From Bacteroidota bacterium (GTDB lineage: Bacteria > Bacteroidota > Bacteroidia > AKYH767-A > OLB10), in NCBI GenBank assembly GCA_016717725.1, contig JADKFA010000028.1, forward strand, positions 1 to 43,343: a DNA stretch of 43,343 nucleotides. Direction: 5' to 3'. The notes under the pieces were generated by a model. It saw nothing but the letters and a program-made list of their open reading frames with translations, had not been told where the DNA came from and searched no databases. A program made the translations under genes and the position numbers. This document shows, piece after piece, positions 17,954-27,107 of this stretch (positions are counted from its first letter, which is position 1; every line of letters starts with the position of its first letter).

Positions 17954-19566
17954 TCAGTCATCATATGTGATTCCGAATTTTTTTACAAACTTCCTTTCAG
18001 CTGATTCTATGAGATTCAATCTTATTTCTAGAATTTTGTCTTCTTTTTCCTTTTCTTCTAATGTGCTATTGTAAATGTCCACCATTTCATTATTCAGAAA
18101 AAACAATTCAGAATATGATGCAAAGTTTTTGTCTTTAAAAACAATTGACATGTCATTTCGTTTTATAGAACCGAATAAAAACCTTTCATCCCACTTGTTT
18201 ATATGTTCAATAAGAGGAAATGAGTTTGCATGACTATTATTTCTACCAAACAAGTAACTTACTTTTAATGAATCAATTTCAGATGAAACAACTGATTTAA
18301 AGTCATTAGAATAATTTAAAAGAAATAAAACAAATGTAGTCGACCTTACACTCTTTACATTTACAGAATTTGGAAGGTCTGCAATTGAAAATTTCTGATT
18401 TGGCTTGTCATAATAAAGTGGATTGTCACTTTCGTTTTTCGCAAAACGCTTAAACTGTTCGAAAGCATGACGTATTTTACTCAAAGAATAAATAGTAAAA
18501 TAATTAGAATAAGTGGTCCAAAACCATTCCTTTAATTTTCTCTTTTGATTATCATTCGGTGATTCAATTTCAATAAAGAAGTAGCTAAGGAAAATTAGTT
18601 GACTATTGTATGGAAGAAGTCTACGGTCAATAACGAGTACTTCCTCAAAAAGAAATCGAATTGCCTTCTTTATCGCTTCAATTGACTTATATGTAACTTC
18701 CTTAAAATCTTTTCTTTTGGCCAATTCTTCAATTCTTTGGTCAAAATAGACTTTACCAAAACAGTTTGAAATACATTGAACTAATATATCTCTTCCTATT
18801 CTTTCAAAATTATACTCTGCTAAATCAGAAATAAGATTACCAAGCAAATCACCAAGATTAAAATCATCTGCCTCACTTGATGTAAGCGCTGACAACATCC
18901 AATCTGGTGAAATTGTAATACCTTTTGAGTTTACTCTTGAAAAAATGTCTACAGCATCTTTTATTGAACCACCTAAAATTTCAATTGATGGAATTTGATA
19001 GTCAATTAATGTTGATGATAATTTTTTTGCCCGATCAACTAACCTTCTTGACTTTTCGTTATCATTGATTTGAGTTCTTAGTTTATCGCAATAATCAAGA
19101 AACTCATATGTGTCAATTAAAACATAAACGGGAATGTTTGTGATTGTACCAGATTGATTCATATTAAATGCTTCTTCTTCTAACTCATAATTAAGAGAAT
19201 ATTCCTTTTTTAATAAAGCAAAATTGACTTGCAACTTAGTTTTATTCGGATTGGTAAGACAACCAAATAAAGTAGAAAGTCTTTGAAAACCATCAAGAAT
19301 GTAAAAAGAGTTTTGTACACTATAATTATCAATAAGATAAGGACCAATCTCTAATTTGTTCTTATAAGGTTCTTTTGGTTGCCATAATAATATAGAACCA
19401 ATTGGATACTCTTTACTGATGCTATCAAAAGAGCTCTAACTTCTCTCTGTTACCCCAAACAAAATCTCTTTGAAAAAGAAGGAATTTTAAATTTACCTTC
19501 CTCAATCATAGTCAAGAATTGAATCAAGCGACTCACTTTTGGTTTTACTTCAATCTGATAGTTCAT
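17954..19566 (-). CDS. DUF262 (GmrSD N-terminal type) protein, frameshifted near its start
   Basis: The last gene of the putative defence operon. The open stretch 17954-19234 lacks the family's N-terminus, which is present upstream in other frames. From ATG 19566, MNYQIEVKPKVSRLIQFL leads to KFKIPSFQRDFVWGN. With one base less at the A5 run 19473-19477 and one less at the A4 run 19427-19430 it continues LELFDSISKEYPIGSILLW and ILDGFQRLSTLFG, the DUF262 core, for about 537 residues. DUF262 is the ParB-like nucleotide-hydrolysing half of the GmrSD type IV restriction enzyme. The core motif reads DGFQR instead of the common DGQQR. I see no C-terminal HNH/DUF1524 nuclease motif, so it is not a complete GmrSD. 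Its ATG overlaps the upstream stop (ATGA). Confidence 0.8.
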
Positions 19567-20573
19567 AATAGTTCTGAAATTTTATCTAAAACAGTTTGCA
19601 ATTCGCTCTGTTCATTTCCTTGGTGAATAGTTCTTGATAATAAAGATTCCTTAGTAACTTTTTCATGTTCAAATAATTTGGGGAATTCTGCTTTAAATAG
19701 ACTTCCTTTAAAATTTGAAATCGTCATACCTTTCCTTAAAACTCCAATAGTAGTTTCATCCAAATCAGAATATAAATCTTGAACTTCCATTGGCAATTGA
19801 CTCAATTTCTTGTTATTAAATCCATTCTCTATATCAAAATAGTCTTTTTGAATTGGAGAAAGTTGTAAATAGTATTGAATGTATTCATCAATTTCAGGAA
19901 TTGATTCTAAGACTTCATCAGGTAAATAATTTTCCATTTCTCTTTTCTTAAATTCATGATATCGTATTCCATTTTCCTTTAAGAATGTAAATAGTTTAAC
20001 TCTATCTGGCTTGGTATTATCAGTTTCAAATTCTTTATCACTATCTATTAAAACCATGCACTTTAAATAATTATTACTAGCTTTAGGTAGTTCTAACCCT
20101 TCATACGATTTAATCAAAGCAGTAATAAAATTAACAATATTATTACATCCTCCGCCCATACCATATTGCAACCATCTATTTTCCTTGTGCAATGCTATTT
20201 TTTTGCTTCTTTTCCTAAAACATTTAATAAGTGCATTGATAAAATAACCGTCATTGTTACTATTTTCAAGAATTAAAATGAAAGGTTGGTTGAAAAACAA
20301 CTTTGCTTCTTGAACATTAAATGAATCATTTGATGTTTCAACACTAACAACATAGTCAATTTTTGAAGACTGGTTTACAATTGAATTGAAATTTTCTTCT
20401 ATCAATTCACGATGAATTGGAATTAGATTCTTGAATACTTCCGTTTCCCTTATCTTATCAATTTCACAGAAATAGTTGTATCTTCTGTTCTCAGAAAAAA
20501 TAGTAAGCAAATAACTAAGGTCTACTAAATTTTTCTCATCTAGGAAAAGTGTAGATTGAATTTCAATTACCAT
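19563..20573 (-). CDS. Toprim-like (DUF4435/AriB-type) putative nuclease
   Basis: A 336-residue soluble protein with the outline of a Toprim-like domain. An acidic strand PFILILENSNNDGYFI holds Glu103. A glycine-rich turn YGMGGGCNNIV lies near 138-146. The acidic pair is in MVLIDSDKE (Asp177/Asp179). KKREMENYLPDEVL (about 209-222) resembles the K-R-E-x-E-N-Y motif of Toprim/OLD-type nucleases and DUF4435 proteins such as AriB of PARIS. The start overlaps the ATPase end by 11 bases and the stop overlaps the DUF262 start, so all three are coupled. By analogy with OLD-type and PARIS pairs it may be the effector nuclease controlled by the ATPase; this is inferred from motifs and order, not a confident family match. 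Confidence 0.65.
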   Translation of the reverse strand: MVIEIQSTLFLDEKNLVDLSYLLTIFSENRRYNYFCEIDKIRETEVFKNLIPIHRELIEENFNSIVNQSSKIDYVVSVETSNDSFNVQEAKLFFNQPFILILENSNNDGYFINALIKCFRKRSKKIALHKENRWLQYGMGGGCNNIVNFITALIKSYEGLELPKASNNYLKCMVLIDSDKEFETDNTKPDRVKLFTFLKENGIRYHEFKKREMENYLPDEVLESIPEIDEYIQYYLQLSPIQKDYFDIENGFNNKKLSQLPMEVQDLYSDLDETTIGVLRKGMTISNFKGSLFKAEFPKLFEHEKVTKESLLSRTIHQGNEQSELQTVLDKISELL

Positions 20574-21782
20574 TTTCTTCTTTTAATATCTGAGCCGTGC
20601 GGATTGCAATAGTCTCATCCAACGATTCACTAAATACATTTTCTGGCCAATGAGATACTGCCCCAGTATCTGTAATTGTAATTTCATTTAATGAACTTGT
20701 GTTTTGATCTTCATCATATTCTACCGAATAAATAACAACTGAATCCTTATTTAATTTCCCTTCTGCAATTAGTCTTCTTATCCTCAAAATGAAATTTTGA
20801 GAATGTGTTTCAATCAAAAAATGATGGTCATTTTCTAAAGTAGCATATGCAAAAAGTTCTGCCAAACTTCCATGAGCACCTGGATGAAGATGCAACTCAG
20901 GCTGTTCAATAATTGTAAGTAATTTTTCAGGATAATTTAAAAATGCACTTACGACCAAAGGTAATGCTTGACTCATGCCTTCTCCAACATCTCTAATGTT
21001 AATATTAAACTTAGGGTTATCCCTTGTGAGTTCCATTTTATAGTCTGGTTTTGAAATTGTATTAATTTCAATACCCCATCCATCAAAATTGATTTTATAC
21101 CATTCATTAACTTTTTTTAATAATGTACCTTTATTGTATAAAAAGTCAGAAATTAAAATTTGATAAGCGTTTTCTCCTTGTGTCCCTATTTTACTTGGCT
21201 TACTTGGTCCGGTAATATTATAGTTTCTTTCAGGAACTTTTCTAAATGGGCCAATGTAATTTGTCTTTAAAGTAATGCCTTTATTTTTAAAGTGGGATTG
21301 TAATGCTTTCAATGTCAGCATTTTACTTTATTCATCTCAATTAATTCAAATCCAAGAAAACTACATTTGTAATTTAAATCCTTTTCAACAGTAAAGTAAT
21401 TCTGCGTTTTATCATCATAATTAAGTTGCAACTCATCATTTAGTTTCCATTTTCTTATTCGTGGAAATTCTGAATCCTTTAAGCCACTGGTAACTTCAAC
21501 AGTTAATGAATTTTCACTAGACTTTAAAGTAAATTCTAAACTACCAATATCTCTACCATAGACTAAATCCCTGAATTCAGCTCCTAACTCAACACTCTCA
21601 TTGACTACCAGCAATGGTTCTTCAAAATTCCCAGATAAAGAACCTTCAATCAATGTAGGCAATTTTGCAATAGCACTTTTGCCAGAAGAATTTTTACCAA
21701 TTAAAATTGTAATAGGTTTTAATTCTAATTCTTGTTTTTCTTTAAACGATTTATAGTTTTTGAAGTATATTTTATTTATCAT
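20563..21782 (-). CDS. AAA_15/AAA_21 ATPase with DUF3696-like C-terminus (frameshifted)
   Basis: An SMC/OLD-type ATPase of about 407 residues. Residues 1-36 give YFKNYKSFKEKQELEL and the Walker A GKNSSGKS (29-36). The second half holds the signature-like DVGEGMSQALPLV, Walker B IIEQPELHLHP and the switch HFLIETHSQNF. It ends with a DUF3696-like AVSHWPENVFSESLDE. The two parts (21315-21782 and 20563-21321) join when one base is added to the run at 21321-21324 (NKVKMLTLKAL), so I read one gene. Such ATPases act as sensors or regulators in OLD, Septu, PARIS and other anti-phage systems. It starts 24 bases after the XRE gene. Confidence 0.82.
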
Positions 21783-21806
21783 TTGTTGCGATGAATTATT
21801 ATGAAA

Positions 21807-22106
21807 TTAATTCTTTTCAATTTTTATTTTATTCTTAACAATATTCATTGCATTTGATGCCAAATTTTTATCATTTGCAACAGCACTTTCAACCTTATCT
21901 GCCAACCAAAGAGTTAGCAAATCATCCGTTTGAATATTTAAAAATTCTGCGATTTTGATTACCTGCTCTTTATTAGGATTTCTATCTCCTTTTTCAAGTT
22001 TGCTTATTAATGCAGTATCCACTTCCAAATGAGCTGCAATCTGTCTAAGAAGTATACTTTTCTTATCCCTAAGTTCTCTTACTCTTTGTCCAAAATAGTT
22101 GCTCAC
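21807..22106 (-). CDS. XRE-family HTH regulator of the defence-like operon
   Basis: A 99-residue Cro/CI-type DNA-binding protein. The helix-turn-helix spans LLRQIAAHLEVDTALISKLE (about 20-39), followed by GDRNPNKEQVIKIAEFL. This subtype, with LxRQxAxxLxxDTALISKxExGxR and a WLADKV stretch, is common next to restriction-modification and defence genes in Bacteroidota. It is the first gene of the operon, 24 bases before the ATPase. A consensus promoter lies directly upstream, with repeated GACAA/CAAATTTG sequence in its spacer, so autorepression of the operon is likely but inferred. Confidence 0.85.
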   Translation of the reverse strand: MSNYFGQRVRELRDKKSILLRQIAAHLEVDTALISKLEKGDRNPNKEQVIKIAEFLNIQTDDLLTLWLADKVESAVANDKNLASNAMNIVKNKIKIEKN

Positions 22107-22134
22107 TTTTTCCTTTTAAACTTTGTTAGATTAT

Positions 22135-22164
22135 CAAAATTATGGCTTGTCAAATTTGTCCAAA
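22135..22164 (-). promoter_or_regulatory. Consensus Bacteroidota promoter of the defence-like operon
   Basis: On the minus strand TTTG (22164-22161), an 18-base spacer, then TAATTTTG (22142-22135) match TTTG-N18/19-TAnnTTTG exactly. The -7 element is 28 bases before the ATG of the XRE gene. The spacer contains CAAATTTG and two GACAA repeats, a plausible operator. Confidence 0.7.
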
Positions 22165-22302
22165 TTCAAGTATAAAATTAGATTATAACAATTTCGGTAA
22201 GAATTAAAATCATATTTTGCTTTAAAGACATTTTTATCAATTCTCATATCGAGTGGTTGGAAATTATATGTTGTAAAATGTCCACTTGATGCAAGGAACC
22301 TG

Positions 22303-23166
22303 TTAAAAGCCGTTTTTATTTTCAGTCACATCTGTATTCTTTAGTTCTATCGGCATAATTAAGTACTCTCTCATATTCAAAATGATCTTATTTGTCAAAT
22401 TATCAAAAATATCCGAATCAATATTATGGATTTTGTCTTGCTCTAATTTCCTAAAAGGATTGTTTCTAATTGAAGATTTTTCATGGTACATGAATAAGCA
22501 ATAATCTTTTGAAAGAGGAAAATAAATTTCAGATTCGATTGGAATGATCCATTCGAAATGGCCTTGCCTATCCAAATATACAGGGTTATCCGTTGTCAAC
22601 CATCCTTTATTTTCTTCAGCTTTAATTACTACTTGTCTAAAGTTACTCAAAACTTTTACCATATGATTCATTAAAATGCCAATTACAACATTCAATTGGT
22701 GGTCAATTTTTAGTTGAGATAGAATTGATTTCGTTTCTTGATTGTTCCCTTTTAGAAGAGTGATTTCGTTTAAGAGTTTGTCTCGGGTGTCTTCAGTTCG
22801 AAGTAAGCCATCAATAAACATTCGAAATGGTAGTGTCCGACACAAAAGATTTGGATCAAAATTACAGAGTAATTCCCTGTCTACTGTAGTCAACCTTTTT
22901 TGATTCTTTAAATTTAAAATTACAGTTTGGTAACGGTTTTCTAATATGCTGCTTGTATTTTCAAAGTGTCTTTTTAGCTTAAAATTGTCGAATGGAAGGT
23001 CAAAAATATTTGTCTCCTTAGTGAAATTTTCAATTAATAAATTTTCGGTTGTTTTGTTGCCAAGTTTACAGACTGAAACCCACCATTTTTCCTCCTTCTT
23101 ATACCCAAATTGTTTTAAGTATATTTGAGAAAGTCTATGTTGTCCTTGAATTTCATGGTAACTCAT
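22303..23166 (-). CDS. DUF4238-like protein
   Basis: A protein of about 287 residues starting MSYHEIQGQHRLSQIYLKQFGY. The QH-x4-YLKQF opening and a later WLTTDNPVYLDR fit DUF4238, whose function is unknown. Between these lie a FENTSSILENRYQ helix and long charged helices; no membrane segment is seen. ATG 23166 is chosen; a GTG at 23181 in frame is possible. It lies 196 bases upstream of the XRE gene on the same strand, shares the low-GC character of the island, and ends the island before the EF-G-like gene. Membership in the defence operon is uncertain because the XRE gene has its own promoter. Confidence 0.65.
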   Translation of the reverse strand: MSYHEIQGQHRLSQIYLKQFGYKKEEKWWVSVCKLGNKTTENLLIENFTKETNIFDLPFDNFKLKRHFENTSSILENRYQTVILNLKNQKRLTTVDRELLCNFDPNLLCRTLPFRMFIDGLLRTEDTRDKLLNEITLLKGNNQETKSILSQLKIDHQLNVVIGILMNHMVKVLSNFRQVVIKAEENKGWLTTDNPVYLDRQGHFEWIIPIESEIYFPLSKDYCLFMYHEKSSIRNNPFRKLEQDKIHNIDSDIFDNLTNKIILNMREYLIMPIELKNTDVTENKNGF

Positions 23167-23237
23167 AAAATGGCATATCACTAAATATATCAGAAACTTT
23201 AACCTATTTCAATCCCACACCATTTCCACACTCTCTC

Positions 23238-25371
23238 CTAATGATGACCATCCACCTCAATCTTCCGATAATCCTCCGTTAACTTTTTCTGAATCTCATT
23301 GGGAACAGGTGCATACTCGGCAAAAATGGATTTTACTTTTGCTCGACCTTGGGTGATGCTGCGTAATGCGGCGTTGAATTTGTCGAGTTCGGCGAGTGGT
23401 GTGCGTGCTTTTATGATTTGGTAGCCGCCGCGCGAATCCATTCCCATGATAACGGAGCGTCGTGTTTGGAGTTCGCTCATCACATCGCCCATCACATGCT
23501 CGGGTGCTTCTGTTTCTACTTCGTAAATGGGTTCGAGGAGTTGTGGTTGCGCTGCGTGGAAAGCTTCTTTAAAAGCCATCATGCCTGCAATTTTGAAACT
23601 GATATCATTAGAATCTACCGCATGCATCTTGCCATCGTACACCGCCACACGCACATCGCGTACATACGAGCCCGTGAGTGGACCCTCCAACATTTTTTCC
23701 ATGATGCCTTTAATGATGCTCGGCATAAAACGATTGTCGATCACCCCGCCGCTAATGCAATTGAGAAATACCAACTTTCCACCCCAAGGTAAATCATGCA
23801 CCTCGGTATTTTTTACGTTGAGGTCTTTGGGATTGGGAAGTCCTTCAAAATACGGCTCTATGCGCATGTACACTTCACCAAATTGTCCAGAGCCTCCCGA
23901 TTGTTTCTTGTGTTTGTAGTTGGCCTCAGCGGGCTTCTGAATGGTTTCTCGGTAGGGAATGCGCGGAGTCTCAAAATCAATTTCCATTTTATGCAGATTC
24001 TGCAACCTCCACTTTACAATGTTCATATGCAAATCGCCTTGCGTAGATAGAATCAATTGTCGAATTTCTTTGTCGTAACGGTAACGGATGGTTTGGTCTT
24101 CGGCGTGAATATCATGCAAAGCCAACATCAATTTTTCGTCGTCGTTTTTATTTTTGATGACAATAGCAGTACGCAACTTGGGTTCGGGGAAATGAATTTC
24201 ATCGATATTGCCCTGTGCTCCTTTCGCATTTAAGGTGTCGGAAGTATTGGTGTTTTTTAGTTTTAAGGTTGCTCCGATATCGCCGGCTTTGAGTCGATCC
24301 ACTTGAATTCTGTTTTTTCCATCTAAAATGAAAAGTTGTCCGATGCGCTCTGTGGTATCGGTTTTTTCATTCTGAAAATCGTTGCCTTGCACTACTTCTC
24401 CCGCCATCACTTTGAAGAGCGATAGTTTTCCAAGATGGGGTTCTACCAGCGTTTTGAAAACAAAGAGTCTGGTGGGCGCCTTGGGATCACATTTAACTTC
24501 CGATCCATCTTCCAACACTTCAGCAGGCATATCCACGGCCGATGGCGCTACATTATCAATGAAACCCATCAAACGGCCACTGCCCATATCATTCTTCGCC
24601 GACAAACAAAATACAGGAAACACCTGATGATTCATCATTCCTTTTTAATTCCATCGCGTAATTCGTCCTCATCAAATTGCCTTTTTCAAAATACAATTCC
24701 ATCAATTTCTCATCGTTCTCCGCTGCTTTTTCTACTAACTCATTGTGTAACTTATTTGCATTTTCTAACTCTCCCTCTGGAATCGGTAATTTCTCGGGTT
24801 TCCCTCCTGTCTTGGGGAATTTATACATTGTCATTTTCAACAAATCAATAATGGCATTAAAACCGGGACCTACCTCCACCGGATATTGCATCACCGTAAC
24901 AGCAGGACCAAAAAAGTTTTTAGCTTGTTCTAACGTATTTTGAAAATTAGCTTTTTCATGATCGAGTTGATTAATAGCAATGATGGTAGGGCGTTGATAT
25001 TTGTCGACATAATCAAAAATAATTTCGGTTCCAATCTCCACACCGTTTTGTGCATTCAATAAAATTACGGCGGTGTCGCAAACGCGTATTGATGAAATGA
25101 CTTCTCCAATAAAATCATCGAGTCCGGGTGTATCGATAACATTTATCTTATAATCTTTCCATTCTGTATGTAGTGGGGTCGCATACACCGAGCTGCCTCG
25201 TGTATGCTCAATCTCGTGATAGTCGGAGAGTGTGTTTTTCTCTTCGACCGTTCCTCTTCGTGAAATAATACCAGCCTCAAATAACATGGTTTCGGCAAGG
25301 GTGGTTTTGCCGCTTTTCGCAGCGCCAATCAGCGCTACGTTCTTGATGTGTTTTTCGTCGTAGGTTTTCAT
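23238..25371 (-). CDS. Elongation factor G-like translational GTPase (frameshifted)
   Basis: An EF-G paralogue of the divergent second class. N-terminal GTPase domain: P-loop GAAKSGKTTL (16-25), DTPGLDDF (G3), and NQLDHEK in place of the usual NKxD (G4). Domains II-V follow, including YRETIQKPAEANYKHKKQSG and SGGVIDNRFMPSIIKGIMEKM, and it ends with LTEDYRKIEVDGHH. The frame breaks between 24589 and 24680. Adding one base at 24674-24676 and one at 24640-24641 yields GNFDEDELRDGIKKGMMNHQ, then VFPVFCLSAKN, for about 712 residues. It is not the canonical fusA product, given the G4 change and the lack of str-operon neighbours. Its cellular role is unclear. It is transcribed away from the 391-residue gene. 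Confidence 0.88.
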
Positions 25372-25692
25372 ATATTGAAGAATTTGATACCACGGATAAG
25401 AACTTGGAAAAAGGATCCTTTTAAAAAATAGTATTAACCTTTATTATATAATGTATATAATCTCCCCTAGGGCTGGCATTAAACACAATGGCCAGGGTTA
25501 ATTCAATCATTAGGCTTAAGGCAAGCTGTATTGATGGTTTAAAATTAGCATAAGAAAGCATGCAAAACCAGAAAAAGTCATGATTTAACTCAATCTAGTT
25601 ATCAAAAATCAAGGTTTTTGTAATGTTTTGCTCAAAATATTCAAAACCTGAAGTCGCTTTCTGGGGTTAAAAACCCAATTGTAATTAATACC
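25372..25692. other. Non-coding divergent gap
   Basis: A 321-base intergenic region between two divergent genes. It contains the 14-bp palindrome AAAAGGATCCTTTT near 25422 and a very AT-rich tract around 25440-25470 (tatataatgtatataat). An imperfect repeat of TGGC/GCCA lies near 25473-25496. Promoters for both genes must lie here; none is clear-cut. Confidence 0.4.
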
Positions 25693-26868
25693 ATGAAGCA
25701 GATACCAACAATGCCTCCTCACATTCAGGAGAAATTTGAAGAAGAAATTAAGGTGGAGATCATCCGCCAACAGACCGAAGAAGAGTTGAAGTCGAACCCT
25801 GTGTACCAGGAGTTTTTCAATAATTATAATGAGGCCAGTGTGGAAAGTTTCATCCGAAACTATGCCCGTCGCAAAGCCTTTTATATGACTCGCGGACAAG
25901 AATACATCAGCCAAGAAGAGCAAGTAGCCTTTCGTCATAAAATGATTGCTGAAGAAGGCATATGGGCTATTCAGCAAAAGAAATTGTTCAATCTTCAATG
26001 TCAGTGGAGAGCGGAGTTGATCAAATTGAAAGGCGTGGAACACAGTTCACAGTTCCATTTGCTTTCGGCAAACATCCAGCATTGTCCGTACATCAGTCCG
26101 GTGAGCAAGGCGGAGATGGAATTATATGTAAGTTTTCTACGATCAGGTCAGGCAGGTACTCATTTGAGTTATGATAATTGGCAGGATTATGAAACTTTCA
26201 AAGCCGAATATCAAGCGGATTATATTCCCTCTATCGATGATATGGAAGATTCACATATGCCGGCTTGGTATCGTTTTTTTGATGAACATATGTCGACCAG
26301 CACTTTGTTAGAGTTACCAGATGTGCGTGGTGACAAAGAAAACCGTTACCGTTCCATTTCTCGTCAACGTCAGTTAGACAAGATGAAAAAATCGAAGGAA
26401 GCGAAGCAAGTTGACTCTCGTCCCTACCTCAGCATTTACGATGTAGAAACGGTAGAGACATTTGTAAAGCAATTCGAAGACCGCAAGCTGTTGAAATATT
26501 GCAAGGCGGTGGAAAGCTTCCAGCAGCAATTGGATGAGCACATGGAATTGGATGAGGCTTTGGAAACGTTGAGACAAGCGAACTGCACCATTAGCATCAA
26601 GTCGAATAAAGATTGGAAGTCGGCGATTATTGAAGCGGCACAACGATTCGAGTTTTCACAAATTGCAAATCTAATGTCGGCAGTTCATCAGGAATATGTT
26701 ATTCGCATCGAGAACAGCATTAATTTCCAACAAAGCTTAATCGACAAAAAGCGCGAAGAATACGCTTACCAAATTTGCGAAAACGCAAAGAGACAAATAT
26801 TAGAAGGAAGAGGGAATTTTAGGGGAACCGGAAAACTTTCGTTTTTAAAATTTGATGACACGTTATAA
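25693..26868 (+). CDS. Conserved-looking hypothetical protein, 391 residues
   Basis: I do not recognise the family. The protein is soluble, strongly charged and largely helical, with many Glu/Gln/Lys-rich stretches (EKFEEEIKVEIIRQQTEEEL at the N-terminus). Aromatic-rich patches lie in the middle (PAWYRFFDEHMSTSTLLEL), and a coiled-coil-like region spans about 225-300. There is no signal peptide, membrane segment or obvious catalytic motif. Codon use is like that of the neighbouring core genes and the frame is intact over its full length, so it is a real gene. A clean intrinsic terminator follows. Its divergent placement opposite the EF-G-like gene gives no functional clue. Confidence 0.75.
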   Translation: MKQIPTMPPHIQEKFEEEIKVEIIRQQTEEELKSNPVYQEFFNNYNEASVESFIRNYARRKAFYMTRGQEYISQEEQVAFRHKMIAEEGIWAIQQKKLFNLQCQWRAELIKLKGVEHSSQFHLLSANIQHCPYISPVSKAEMELYVSFLRSGQAGTHLSYDNWQDYETFKAEYQADYIPSIDDMEDSHMPAWYRFFDEHMSTSTLLELPDVRGDKENRYRSISRQRQLDKMKKSKEAKQVDSRPYLSIYDVETVETFVKQFEDRKLLKYCKAVESFQQQLDEHMELDEALETLRQANCTISIKSNKDWKSAIIEAAQRFEFSQIANLMSAVHQEYVIRIENSINFQQSLIDKKREEYAYQICENAKRQILEGRGNFRGTGKLSFLKFDDTL

Positions 26869-26870
26869 AT

Positions 26871-26906
26871 TCCCGGGTGGTAAATTAAATACCTCCCGGG
26901 ATTTTT
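26871..26906 (+). terminator. Intrinsic terminator
   Basis: tcccgggtggta and tacctcccggga form a 12-bp stem with one mismatch and a 7-base loop, followed by TTTTT. It starts two bases after the stop of the 391-residue gene. Confidence 0.85.
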
Positions 26907-26932
26907 GTTCGTCGCCATTACTATACTTTTTT

Positions 26933-27107
26933 GGCCGCAGATTTATTATGATTTTTTATGATCTTTTATGATTACTTAACGACGCTTATTGTTTAATCAA
27001 TTGAACGCGGATGACACGGATTAAATGGATTTTCGCGGATCTGTTTTTGCTATGAGGCTTCGCGATTAAATCATCTTCAAATTTTCAAATTAAAACATTT
27101 TCAAATT
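26933..27107 (+). repeat. Dispersed intergenic repeat, copy A
   Basis: About 170 bases closely similar to 27721-27888. It begins GGCCGCAGATTTATTATGAT, runs through repeated TTTTATGAT units, then ACACGGATTAAATGGATTTT and CGCGGAT, and ends in alternating TTTTCAAATT units right at the stop codon of the lipoprotein gene. Sequences of this CACGGATT/CGCGGATT type occur between genes in many Bacteroidota (recall, not checked). Confidence 0.75.

Noticed and set aside
20563..21782. Two separate ATPase-related genes with a 7-bp overlap
   Set aside because: Walker A is only in the first part and Walker B only in the second, and one added base gives a normal-length single protein.
19563..21782. A standard PARIS system
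   Set aside because: The pair resembles AriA/AriB, but the ATPase has a DUF3696-like end and the unit has a coupled DUF262 gene and XRE regulator, so I do not assign the name.
17954..23166. Integrated prophage or integrative element with tRNA attachment site
   Set aside because: No integrase, no tRNA, no flanking direct repeats and no phage structural genes were found.
23418..24851. Several long plus-strand frames opposite the EF-G-like gene
   Set aside because: They are antisense to a clearly recognised GTPase and show no protein-like motifs or start contexts.
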